Shown here: positions 1 to 11,900 of the stretch, piece after piece
How the letters are laid out: each line of letters begins with the position of its first letter
Numbering within the stretch: position 1 is the stretch's first letter
From: Micrasema longulum
Lineage: Eukaryota > Arthropoda > Insecta > Trichoptera > Brachycentridae
Direction of reading: 5' to 3'
DNA length: 64,000 nt
Assembly: GCA_022494885.1 (NCBI GenBank)
Contig: JAGVSM010003818.1
Coordinates: forward strand, 124,001-188,000
Translations under genes and position numbers: made by a program
Notes under the pieces: generated by a model
What the model saw: only the letters and a program-made list of their open reading frames with translations
Database searches by the model: none
What the model was told of the DNA's origin: nothing

Positions 1-368
1 AGTAGTAAGGAAAGTCGTTGTAGTGTTTAAGTCCATTGTATAGTATTTTTGGCAATCCTATGTTTGTATTTACTTTTTTAATATGATAGTACTGTTGTTG
101 TCTGGTATTCTATTTGTGGATGTCAGCATTTTTGGTTAATGTTATGTCATCATCTTTTATGTTTCCCAATGCAATTTTGTGTACAATTTTTTGTCTTCAT
201 TTTCTGAGTATTTTATGCCAAACTGGTGTGTTTTTTTGTACAGTTCAGTCGTTGGGGTCAAGTAGGGTAAGTTGTATATCAGATAAATTATTTTATTTTG
301 TTGTCTTTGTATCCTTGTTATCGGTTCCCCTAAAATAAATATTTATATGAAATAAATTAACAAATATT
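1..368. other. Intronic sequence, nothing recognised
   Basis: AT-rich sequence left of the last visible DOCK exon. It should be intron of that gene because the donor at 521 opens an intron running left. The open frame at 114-338 has no domain or splice support and I do not call it. Confidence 0.5.
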
Positions 369-452
369 TCATGTAGACCCCCCTCCTAGGAATCAAACCC
401 AGGACCTGAAGCATGGTAGGGGAACACGCCAACCACTACACCACGAGGTAGA
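369..452 (-). repeat. tRNA-derived SINE head (family B type)
   Basis: Read on the minus strand, the segment starts with a tRNA-like A-box region (tggtgtagtgg) and continues to a B-box-like ggtttgattcc, spaced as in tRNA genes. The same head recurs at 4330, 18928, 32697 and 50364. It sits in an intron of the DOCK gene. Confidence 0.6.
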
Positions 453-521
453 CTTCTTCATCCGCCCAGACATAGACTTATAAATTAGCAATGAAAACCA
501 TTAATGTAATCAATATTTTAC

Positions 522-690
522 CGTCAAATTGGAAAAGATTTGTGAAAGGCAGCAGAAGACATCTTGCGCTATGTTAAGTTGTTGTCCGTTTAGGAATGGT
601 GGCATAACAAGCATCAATATCAGCTTGTCCAACAGAACTGGTAAACTTTTTACAAGAGCTTCGATTCCAGTATTTGGAAGATCGATAATG
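522..690 (-). CDS. DOCK7: DOCK exon 15 (last in window)
   Basis: Acceptor tttttcag at 691-698 and donor gtaa from 521. It encodes [20 protein letters not shown], then LLDKLI and [14 protein letters not shown], matching the helical segment after DHR-1 in DOCK7 (LLDKLILLVIRPP). It ends in phase 0 and the intron leaves the region of called exons, so the gene continues left of the window. Confidence 0.92.
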
Positions 691-3600
691 CTGAAAAACA
701 AAAACAATTAAAAGACAGAAAAGTGAAATTATAATCAATTTTAAAGTGAAAATTATACAATTATATTTATTTACCTGTTCCTCAATTCTGCTTCCATATT
801 ACTAAGGCCAATACGCGGTGGAATAACACCTCCTTGAACGGCATCACAAGCCATTATAAAACGTTCCATATGAGAATCCTTAAAAATAAACAAATATTCT
901 TAAAATAAATCAAAATAAAAGAAAAAAATGTACTTAATATTATGATAAATAATAAAGAAGGATATTGAGGTTAGAATTACTGACTATTACATCATCGCTT
1001 GCCATGCCTTTTTTAATTCTTACGGGTGGAAAATAGGCAAACAAGGTATACTGCGGGTGTTTTAAAATTTAAAAAATATATATTTGCTAAGAAAAAGAAG
1101 AAAAGTTTACTATAAACATTATTTCAATTATTATTTCTATATCTAAAACATGAACACGGATATTATATCATATCAAATATAGGCAAAAATGCTAAAAGTG
1201 ATCTTAGCCATAGGCGCGATTTTTAAAAGTCTTTAAATTTTTTTGTTATTGCTAAAGCTAATAATATGAAGAACTTTTGTTTTTAAAAATTGTATAGACT
1301 GAACTCAGTGAATAATTTTACTTTATGTAGAATGTAAACTAATCTTTAAAAATTTAGTCTGAGATAAACATTGGAGCCAGACAGAAGCTGCATCGCTTGA
1401 GGTATTATTGTAGATACATATACTTACAAAAAACATGCTTTTGTGCATCCTATGAAATACCTAAATCACGTGCGATTGCCTCTCCTTAAGATGTTGCATT
1501 TCTATCGACATTGTGTTTATCACTACAAAATATTTCCCAACCAAAATGAAATGTACTGCAATATGTATAAAAAATAAAACAATCTACCATTGGGTTGACG
1601 GATGATATTGGATCGAGAGATATGGTGAATATTGGGCGGTGATTATCGATCCATTTGGTTCCTGGTAAGAGAACTTCTGGGAATATGAAAGAGTAGTTTG
1701 GTGGTGGTGCCTCTAGCATCACAGGGAGATTGAATTCTCCAGTTGTCAATCTACCGGAACGGCACATTGGTAGCCACTGGAATAAATACATAGTAAAAGT
1801 ATTATTTATGAATGTGCACAATTTGATAAAATATATTAAATACACAACTCGACTTGCGTGCAATAATTTAGGAGGTTTTCAGTGCACATACACACAATTT
1901 ACAGTGCCAGATAAAGTGCATAACATGACAATTGTAAATCAATAAATCTTTTAATTCTGGATAAACAAAAAAATGCATGATATCATAATTTTTTTTATAT
2001 ATACATGACTCCAAGCACAAACTTACCGAGTAGCCAACTGTAGTCTCAATAGTTTTTTCCAGCTCAGGTGCTGTAACAGGTTTTCGTTGGCAGGAGATGT
2101 GATAGAATGTAAAGAGAAGGTGATGATGATCACCCAAATTGGCTGGGAGTTTGATTTTTATTTCATCATAAAATGATGGACACCTGTAATTAAACAAAAG
2201 CAAATAAAAAATAATAATGAAACATGATTGTGTTGTGAGTATTTATGGCAGGACTGGTATATCAGTTTTGCTTAATGCATTTCTTGTTGGCATTCCGATC
2301 ACACTGTAGTGTCCTTCATCTGGGTTGTAAATTGGTATAGTAAGAAGAAAGAAAGAAAATAATTTGTACTTACTTATTGTGATAGGTAACTGTAGTGAAT
2401 GCCTCCGAAGTAAATTCTAAACAAGAGCTCCGACCAAAAATGGCATTAAGGGCTTGAGATTGGTCCTCACCAGACATTAGTTGTATTCGAACCTGAAAAA
2501 ATATTGTTGAAAATTAAATGAGTTATTCATCAAAAAATGCAATATCAATGAATGATAATAATAAGTACACACGGCTATGTTCCTTGCAGATCCTGTTCTG
2601 GATGCGAATGCAGTGAAATTTAGATCCTTTGGATAAATATAAAGCAGATTCCTATATTGGTAGTGAGGAATCATCATAGGAACCAAAGGAAATGGTAGAA
2701 TTTCCTTGCAAGGTTTGTTCGCATTTTCTGAAATAAAATGAAAATGTATTTAAAACTAAATATTCTGAATTAATTCGAAATGACATTGGTTAATTGTACA
2801 CATTATTATAAATCTCACCTGCATAGGGGTGTAGTCGTGCCAATTCTGGGGTGAGGCCATTATCAATGTCCTCCGAACAAGGAGAAATATCTAGTTTTAA
2901 GACTCCGGTGATGTTCTTTAATTTTTTCATAACTGAAGAGGGCCTTTTTAACTCTGGGAGAAATTTGTACAAATCTTCATCTCGCAGTTTATCACTTTCC
3001 TATAATCATGATACAAATGAAAATGGGAAAAATTCAAAATTGAGATTCAGTGATAGCCATTATTAAGTTGCAGAAACCTGAGTTCGTTAATACATAATTT
3101 AATTAAATATTATTTCATTCTTCAAAAGATTTCCATACTAAAATTGTCTCCAGAAATTACTAAAACTAAACATGCTGTATTATATAAAAACAGAACAGAA
3201 CAGAAACTCAGAACAGGTGTTTACTATACCTATTGAGGCTAGACAGTGTATATGTTTGTTTATAATTTAATTTTACGTAATTGTATTTACTTAATTATAC
3301 CAATTTATAAAAAGTTTATTATTTATGGATTTACATTGTAATAATTAATGTAAAACAGTAAAATCATTAACAAAATATGTGTGTCTTAAGAACCGCTACA
3401 AATTGTAATATGCTCATTTACAGCGGGCCTAGTGTGCCAATACGAGAACTGATCACAAAAAATAAACAAATCATCGGAATATAATCACTGATTTTTTTTC
3501 AGTTTACTGACATATTACATTGATTCTGGTCTAATAAATGGCCCATGATGTAATCATTTAAGTTGTCAAAAATACAAATTACACAGTAAAATATTTTTAA

Positions 3601-5915
3601 AATGTACATACATATATATATTTGCACAACAGGGATTGCTATTCTGAACCACTCTCGCGGCACGAGAAAACAGTTTTTCTCGTGCCTTGATAATACGGCC
3701 ACGAGAGCATTTGGAATACCAGCCCAGGTGAATAAATATAATAGCACAGAACAGTAGAAAAAAATTGCATTTCAATTATTGTGATCTAAAAGCGCTGAAA
3801 CTCAACAGGCTAGTGATATTGTGTTTGAGTGTTAATATTTTTAATGTAATATTTTTTATTAAAAAAAATAATTAAAGGATATTACTCTTAACTTAAAACA
3901 ATGTGAACATGAAAATCTAACAAATAATAAAAATAAACTAAGGTTACCATTTTGTAAAAAGGCAAAATCACAGAATTTGTTAACGTACCGACCTGTACAT
4001 ATATATGTATGTGAAAATACCAGTAGAAATAAGAGAAAAAAATAACATAATTTTATTTAAATCTAGGTTGAAAAAATATATGTATAGCAAATAAATTAGT
4101 TCTTAAAAAGTGTTTGTGTATAATTCAGGGATATTGATAGTTAATAATCTATATGTAGTTTATTGATAATTAGATCTAAGTAAATATTAGGACATATAAT
4201 TTTATTTATACATTTGAAGCACTTTGTGGTTATTAATTATAATTGAAATTTTAATTTTTTGTTATAACCACCTATTTTCTAATTTTTACTGATCGCATTC
4301 AAAGGTACACAAGCTTCCTTATCAAGATATTATCATAATTTCCTTTCCCCACATGGTGCATCCATCATAGTGTATCTTGACCATTTTTCTTGTAACATGA
4401 AGGCAATCAGTCTCACGCTTCAGGTGCCACTCCAGGGACTATAAAATATTTTAGTGTAAAACATCTTATAAAATAAATATTTCATGTCAACATGTTGGGA
4501 ATCGAACACGAGACCTCTTGCATGATAGGCAAACGCGCTTACCACTACACCACAAGGCCGACCTTAATAATTAGTAAATTATATCTAGATAAGGAAGCTA
4601 GTGTAGCTCCTAAACGGGTCGGTAAGAAAAAAAAAGTTTATGAATTTTAATAATAGTATTAGGACATTCATAAAATTACGTATGTATGTACTAGTTAAAG
4701 AATAAATAAATAATAAAATTTATGTATTTATTTTTTATTACAAACAATGGTATTTTATGTGTAATCATTTAGAAAATTAATAATGTCTGTTAAAATGTCT
4801 GACCTGTTTGAAGAAGTTTGACACGGTGATGGTGATGGGCTTGAAGGTGCTGAGGCTGTGGGAGAGGTCTTCGTGGCCCTTGTCTTGGTGGTGCGCCTGC
4901 AGGGCCCTTCTCTCCAGGGACCCCCTCCGGCACAGGGAGCCCCCTGCCCCTGCTCCCGCACGCCGCAGCTGCTCCAGGCTGCCAGTGGATGTCTTGCGGT
5001 CTGGAAATACACAGAAGCGAGGAATTAAAACAAGTCATGGAAGCCGCAAATTGTTTTTCGTTTGTTGTTTGAGGGCATGTATTAATGGACTTATTATTTA
5101 TTGTTAAAAATTGATTAGGTTAATTTATTTTCAATTGCAATTTCATTAACCATGATTTTAATTGAATTTAACTCTACTGCTTTCATTGCCTCTTTCACTG
5201 TGAATTTGGGCAAATTATATGGAGGGCTTATTTTGGATATTGTCATTTTTCTTCTCGACCAAATTTCAACTACATTAACAGTAGCAAAAACTGTTTATTT
5301 ACTTGTATGATGTAATAATAAAAATCCACTACTATTAGATTATTACAATTATTTTGAAGGATAACCTAACTCTCGAAGCCGAAGCTGTATGAAGATACAT
5401 GTCACCAAATGATTAATTCCATAATCATGAAATTAACACTGCTAATTTCAATATTATGGCCTACTTTATTTTATATTTCCTATCTGTATAGGAGTTTTGT
5501 GTCATTGTTTATATACAGAAAACTAGAATATGGTAACAGTACACATATAAATAGAGACATTTACCCAAGCGACAACCACAACCATAATAAAAGATATTCT
5601 AATAGGGATCTGATACTAAGTGAAGGGGTCAACACTGTTCTGGCATCGAGACAACACTATTACTTAGGCAAAAAGGTTCATAACCTTTTGCCAGAATCGT
5701 GGAAAGACGGGAGTGTCGTCAAGTTGCGGTAGGTGTTGACCTCGCTCTTTCATGACATTGGTCATAGGGAGTCAGAAAAGTTGATGCATGCCACGGATTG
5801 CAGATTCTTACTGGATGTCAAAAATAAAATATGAAAATAAGAAATAATTAAAAAATATATATTAATAGATGGCTACTGGTATGGTAAATTGTCTATGTTT
5901 TTATGAATGTATGTA

Positions 5916-5950
<35 letters not shown>

Positions 5951-8900
5951 GTATCTGTGTATGTATATGTATCAAAATGTGTATACGAATAAGTTTATAT
6001 TTTATTTGTCTGTGCTCTCTATTAATTTGTTAACTATTATTATATATAAGAATGTAATTGCCTAGCTTGGAACGGGGTTTGTACCCTTGTTAGCTGGGCA
6101 AAGTGAACGTAAAATTGTATTTTGATAAAATGTGTAAATAAATAAAGTACTGACATGAGTATTTAATTGATCACAAATTGAGAAAACTGCAGTGAGGGGT
6201 ATAATAAAAGCTTTTAGATTACATAATTTGTTATTTTTGCGGTTTGATTGTAAAGAAATATACATTTTTTGATAAATTAGTTGAAAAAAATTCATAGTGA
6301 ATATGCGAAACTGAAGAAAGATACCAGTTTTTATGATAAGTTTCAGGAAAGGTGTGGGCACTTTTAAGTAAAAGACTTACAGATCAGAGGTTCAAACTCC
6401 GCTCTACCATATTTTAATTCCCATTTCCTATAAGTGGGTTATTTACAATTTTACATATAGATTTGAAAATATTAGTGTTTATATTTAAATTTCCACATTA
6501 CATAAAACTTGGTAAAAGTCACTACACATAATATGAGAGGCATAAAAATAATAAGGAAGCTAAATACCTAGACTGTTGCTTTGTGATGTGGAAGTTATGG
6601 AATCCCTCTCAGAGCCAGTAGAAAGTTCCCTCTCCAGGCTGTTGGATCCACTGATAACTCCCATCAGGTATATGGCGGTCCAAGCAAAGGGCATTCGGTA
6701 CTTCCCAAGACGTTCACAAGCCGCTATTGCACCTGCTTTCACCTTATCCCTATTCTGAAAAAATAATACATATTTAGGTTCTCTGAATTCAACATCGAAA
6801 TTTTTGTCATCTTAAATTAAAAAAAAAAATTATATCTATGTAAAATAGACGATAAATGCGGTCTTTACAGATTTACCTAAAATCCTAAATAGCAGGATAT
6901 GTGTAAGATTATAAAATGAGTATTTATCTGTAACTAAATGGACTGAACGAGTTAGTGGTGGAAGAGAGAAGATTTTCGAAGATGCAGAATTGGAGGCATT
7001 ATTTGATGGACCGAGTGAAAAAATTACAGGCGAATATTTTCAAACACAATAAAGCATTTGAGCAGAGCATTGAAAGATAAACGGCGGCCTCCGTGGTGTA
7101 GTGGTCAAGATGCTTGACTCACGCACGGAAAGTTCTGAGTTCGATTTCCGGTGAGAACACAAAAATTAGAATGTGATTTTTCTCAAGCCTGGGTGTTCTG
7201 TGATGGTATTCACCACTGTAATTGGGCCTCCTGGCCTGTTGTGGTGCAAAAATAAAATAATAATAAATAATACAACGAGAGACTTGATAAAGTGATTTTG
7301 CAGCATAACAATGCTCGACCCCATGTTGCGAATGTGGTCAAGGCATACTTAGAAACATTGAAATAGGAAGTCCTACCCCACCCGCCATATTCTCCAGACG
7401 TTGCTCCCTCTGAATATCACTTGTTTTGATCAATGACACGCGGCCTGGCTGACCAGCACTTCTGGTCGTATGGAGAAGTAAAATAATTAGATCGATTCAT
7501 GGATCGCTTCAAGAGATGATCAATTTTATCAATGTGGGATTCGTACGTTATCTGAAAGATGGGAGAAAGTAGTGGCCAGCGATGGATAATATTTTGAATC
7601 ATAAATGTATAATCAGTTTTTACAATATGGCCTCGAATTTCGGAAAAAAAACGGCTGAATGAAAGTCTTACAATTAATACAATCATTAAAAAAGTTTGCT
7701 GTATTTGCAAATGAAATGCCTCAAAAATATTTTTTGTCTTGAACTAATAATGTAGAATTAAAACAGATTTATTTTTGTATATAATATCCAATAAACATAA
7801 TTATAGAATTTTACTAATTGACCACAAACTCCATAAACACTTACCTTATCTTCCTTTATATAGGGCTCAACACACTCGGTAATGTCTCCCTGTAGCACCT
7901 TCTCAAGCCTAATGACCAGGAACAGGTCAGCGGTGGGATGCGTGATATCGAATACGGCACTTCGGCTCAGGGTGGATACATCGCATTTAGGAATATGAGA
8001 AGCAAGCATAAGCTTAATAGACTCTGAATTCATGTCAAAGTAAAAGTTTTCTGAAACTTTCTTTTTCTCTTTTGCATCATACAGAGCCATTGAGGCAAAT
8101 ATTGGTTCCACTTCAAGGTCCAGTCTAGAATATTAAAGAAAAAAGCAACATAAAGCAACAGCAATGCAACAATTAATTTGAGATTTTATATTCAAAACAC
8201 AATTAATTACAAATAAAATATTGATATAAACAATATCCGAAGTGAGTGAAGAAGAGGCAATTTAAGTGAAGGATTTACTGAGGCATCTAAAGCACATTTT
8301 CAAGCCAGATTCACCGCTGCATCCTCATAGGAGGCTGCTGTGCCATAATCGGACTTCAATGAAATGGAATCTCCTTATACCCAATAGTCTCCTCGAGCAA
8401 TTACTCTCAGGAGTTTGGTGTTTTGAGTTCAACTGAGGTGCCAGGATTCGCAATCCACAGAGGAGTATTGGCATTACACAAGAGTTGAAAAATCAGCATT
8501 TCTTAATATAGACTTGAGTTCCAGATAGCACCATCCTCAGTTATGTACTCAAATAATGTTTTATACCCAAATTTAATATTTACAAACATTATATGGATAT
8601 TTGTGAACTTCTGCATCTTCTGCCAATATTATAGAGAGAGTGAACATGGTCAGGACAGGATTTGCTGTACATTATTTGGGTCTTTTTAACTACAAACCCG
8701 TAGCCATTTTTTACTGAATCATATTTTATTTCAACTAATTTTAATGAGATGAAAGTGACCTAATTTAAATCCTAAATAAAGGAAACAAAAACTACTATGG
8801 ATTTACAATATTTTGAGTTTGTCCAAAAGTTTGTAGACAAAGACTGGATTTTGCTTCCTAGGGAGTAACTAAGAGCAACATATTTACTCATTAACCAGCC

Positions 8901-11900
8901 AACGACAAGTCATAAGCCGTGTAAACGCCGGGACTTCCAAATTTCCTTTTCTAAAATGTAATATTTCTTCAAATAACTACCTCAGTTGCAAGCACTTGAC
9001 GAGGATTCGATGTCCCACGAACTCGCTGGGCGCCTCCGCCTGCGCCCTCCTTTCCACGCAGTCCTCGTCGTCCACGTAGGCGGCGTAGAGGCCGAGCAGC
9101 CCGCCCTTGCGGCCGTCCATGCGCCGTGCCGCATTGAGCTGGTCTAGCTGCTCCGGGGCGCGGCGTTCCAGCAGGTCGGGCAGCAGCGGGTCGGAAGACG
9201 AGCTGCGCAGGTCCAGGCTAGCCCAGGAGCCCCGTGGGGTAAGGGTGTCGTTGCCAGAGGAGGCGGAGGAGACAGACGACACGGACTGCCGCCCACTCGA
9301 CGGTTGGGAGTAACCCTGGAAGTATAATAAAATTTATGGATGATGTTTAAAGAACGGTAAAACAGATATTTATGATTCAGTTTAGTGCCACATAGTGGCA
9401 TTTGATTAAATAAATTTTAACAAAATCATTGTTGTGTATAGATTCCACTAACTACATATCGCACATCCGATAAAACAGTATCATAACTAAAAAAAAAAAA
9501 ACTGATTTGAAGAAGTATGTAAATATATATTTTTTTAAACTATCATACGTTAATTTTTTTTACATTATTTTGGCTTTACGATTTACCCGCTTGGTGCTGT
9601 ATAACACGCTTACACTAGCATTTATTTGAACGTAGCCATTTTCAAACAGTGGCATTTTCTTTTCAAAAAAGTCACAGCATTTTTTAAAGGCAAATCTAAA
9701 TATATAGAACATATTGGCATTGCTTTAACAGTTCGAATTTCAGAGTGTCAACCTCAGCTTTCAATTTCGGCACCCGTTGAGTACCGGAGCTGAGATTTGC
9801 GCTTCAAAATCTTCAAGCAGATTTGCCTTATTTTCCTTGTTATTGCGGACTTTGGGGTCTAAAATGGAATTTTCATACTAATTTTTGAATAAAGAAATTA
9901 ATATCAGTCGTCAAAAAATATTGTTGGCGTTACAACAGTGCCGAAAACCGCATTCAATGGATCGCGATTCATAAGGTTTGGTGATTTTCAATTTTGAGAA
10001 ATGAAAGTGTTTGTTTCAGAAAGATATTGTTTTTTTGACTGTTTGATTACTGCACCGCAACTTTGAAACGGTTAAGAACCATTGATCTAGGAGTACACAT
10101 AAGCAAGTGTAATGCAAATAGAGAAAAACTTTTTTATGGATATAGCGTTAGACGCAAAAATAAATAATACTACTTTTGTCCATTTTTGTTTTTTAATCTT
10201 ATCCATAAACACTAACTTGTAATGTTAGTTCTTCACTCGGGGTAGACACAAGTTGTGGGTCGATGTCAACTTCATAATCTTGTCGGGGAATACTCTGCAT
10301 CAGAGCATGTCTCTCATTTAGTCGCTCGCGGGATAGACTTGACCCTGAGAAGTTACGGTAGTGGTAGTCAACTGCTATCCAATCTGAAGTGTGGCAACGA
10401 ACACACTCTCGGACATGCAGCGGAACATCACACCTGAAAATTTAAACATGTACGAATACTCAATTTTGTTAAAAACTAATTGAAAAGTACAAATTAGTAA
10501 AATGGCAAATTTTAATGAGTTCTCTTAAAATTTTGATTGATTAATAACGACATATAAAAAAATTGAATACACATTACAGCAAATACAATGCAAAATGGTC
10601 ATCTACAAAAAGGAATCGATACTCTACATATTAATCAATGCATGTTTCAACAAAAATTAGTCTTGATTTAACACGGAAAATTCCGAGCTAGTCAGGAACA
10701 TATTCATAATTTGCACCTTAGTACAATAATGTAAAATATAAATGAATAAATACATATCAATAACATTTGACAGGACTTACAGATCTTCTTCAGGCATAAC
10801 ATGCTTGACTGTCCTAATCCTACGGGGCACAATGTTAACTTCGAGGTCGTGCGGAGGGTAGCAAAGGGGGTCCCTGTCCGTCACGAGGCGGGTCGACAGC
10901 TCCTCCCAGTCGGGGGGCTCCACCATATCACTGAGAGACATCTGATTGAGGAAACAAAACATATTACCAAGAGATAACTCAATTTAAAAAACCAACACAC
11001 AGAATGATTTTATTTTGCATTTACTAGTTTAGGGTCGATCATCATTATGTACATTTATTTTATTTTGACACTTTTTTCAAAGTAACTTCTTAGTGAAAAT
11101 ATTAGTTAAGCATCTAATTTCTAATCTGATAATTTTTATGGTATATAATCATCATTCCCTCATCTGCACCTAATGGTGCATAAAGCCCCGCATTGCTGCT
11201 ACATTATTAGTGTATTTTGATAATCAGTCTCACGCTTTAGGTGCTAATTTATTCAGGTATTATAAAATATATCAGTGTAGAGGATCGTTTAAGTCTGTAT
11301 TTTATTAATCAAAAAATTTTGTTTTGTTTTCTAAGAAAGACGAATAAGCTAAGGCTGACTTTGATTTTAAAGCTAGTTATTTTTTTTTATGTAAATGCTA
11401 TTTCATAATAATAAAAAAAACAGCTAAACTACATAATTAAAAAAATATATACATAGATAAATAATTAAATTAAAACTCGATATTTCTTACTGCGAAAACA
11501 AATTACTCCGTAAACAACAGTTGTTTTGCACAATATTAGCACTTTACTTAAGATAATACTCCGATGCATACAAAAAGAAAACAATAGTAAATTATAAAAA
11601 TCAATAGCGAATACTTACTGAAGAAGAACAGCCGGATATACTGCCAGATTTTGTCTGGAAGGATATCGTTCGCCGTACTTCTGCCCCGTGAGAGCTACAA
11701 GGAAAACAACAAATTACACGAGAAAGTTTAGTATTAGGAAGAAGATAAAACATCCGTAATCAGCCATACCATTAACAATCAAACGTGGAAATAATATATC
11801 ATGCTTTTCGTATACGACATACATACATAAACATTCTTCATTGACTCCCGCATTGCAGGTTTGATGAACCTGGGCGAGGCAGTAAAACTTCATACTTTAC

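Noticed and set aside
4755..5038. Two overlapping Pro/Gly-rich minus frames that look collagen-like
   Set aside because: They are shadows of DOCK exon 8, whose true frame is fixed by splice sites and the VSNFFKQ match.
7083..7155. Possible tRNA gene at the start of the SINE
   Set aside because: It has the promoter boxes but no cloverleaf with paired acceptor ends, and identical heads recur elsewhere with the same body.
9107..9401. Plus and minus GC-rich frames overlapping DOCK exon 5
   Set aside because: Shadows; only one minus frame is in phase with exons 4 and 6 and matches the family.
10941..10941. ATG at exon 3 as the initiator of the DOCK gene
   Set aside because: Exons 1 and 2 upstream are in phase and match the DOCK7 N terminus (SFSQKLS, AEVRRTI), and the ATG at 11941 has an in-frame stop just upstream.
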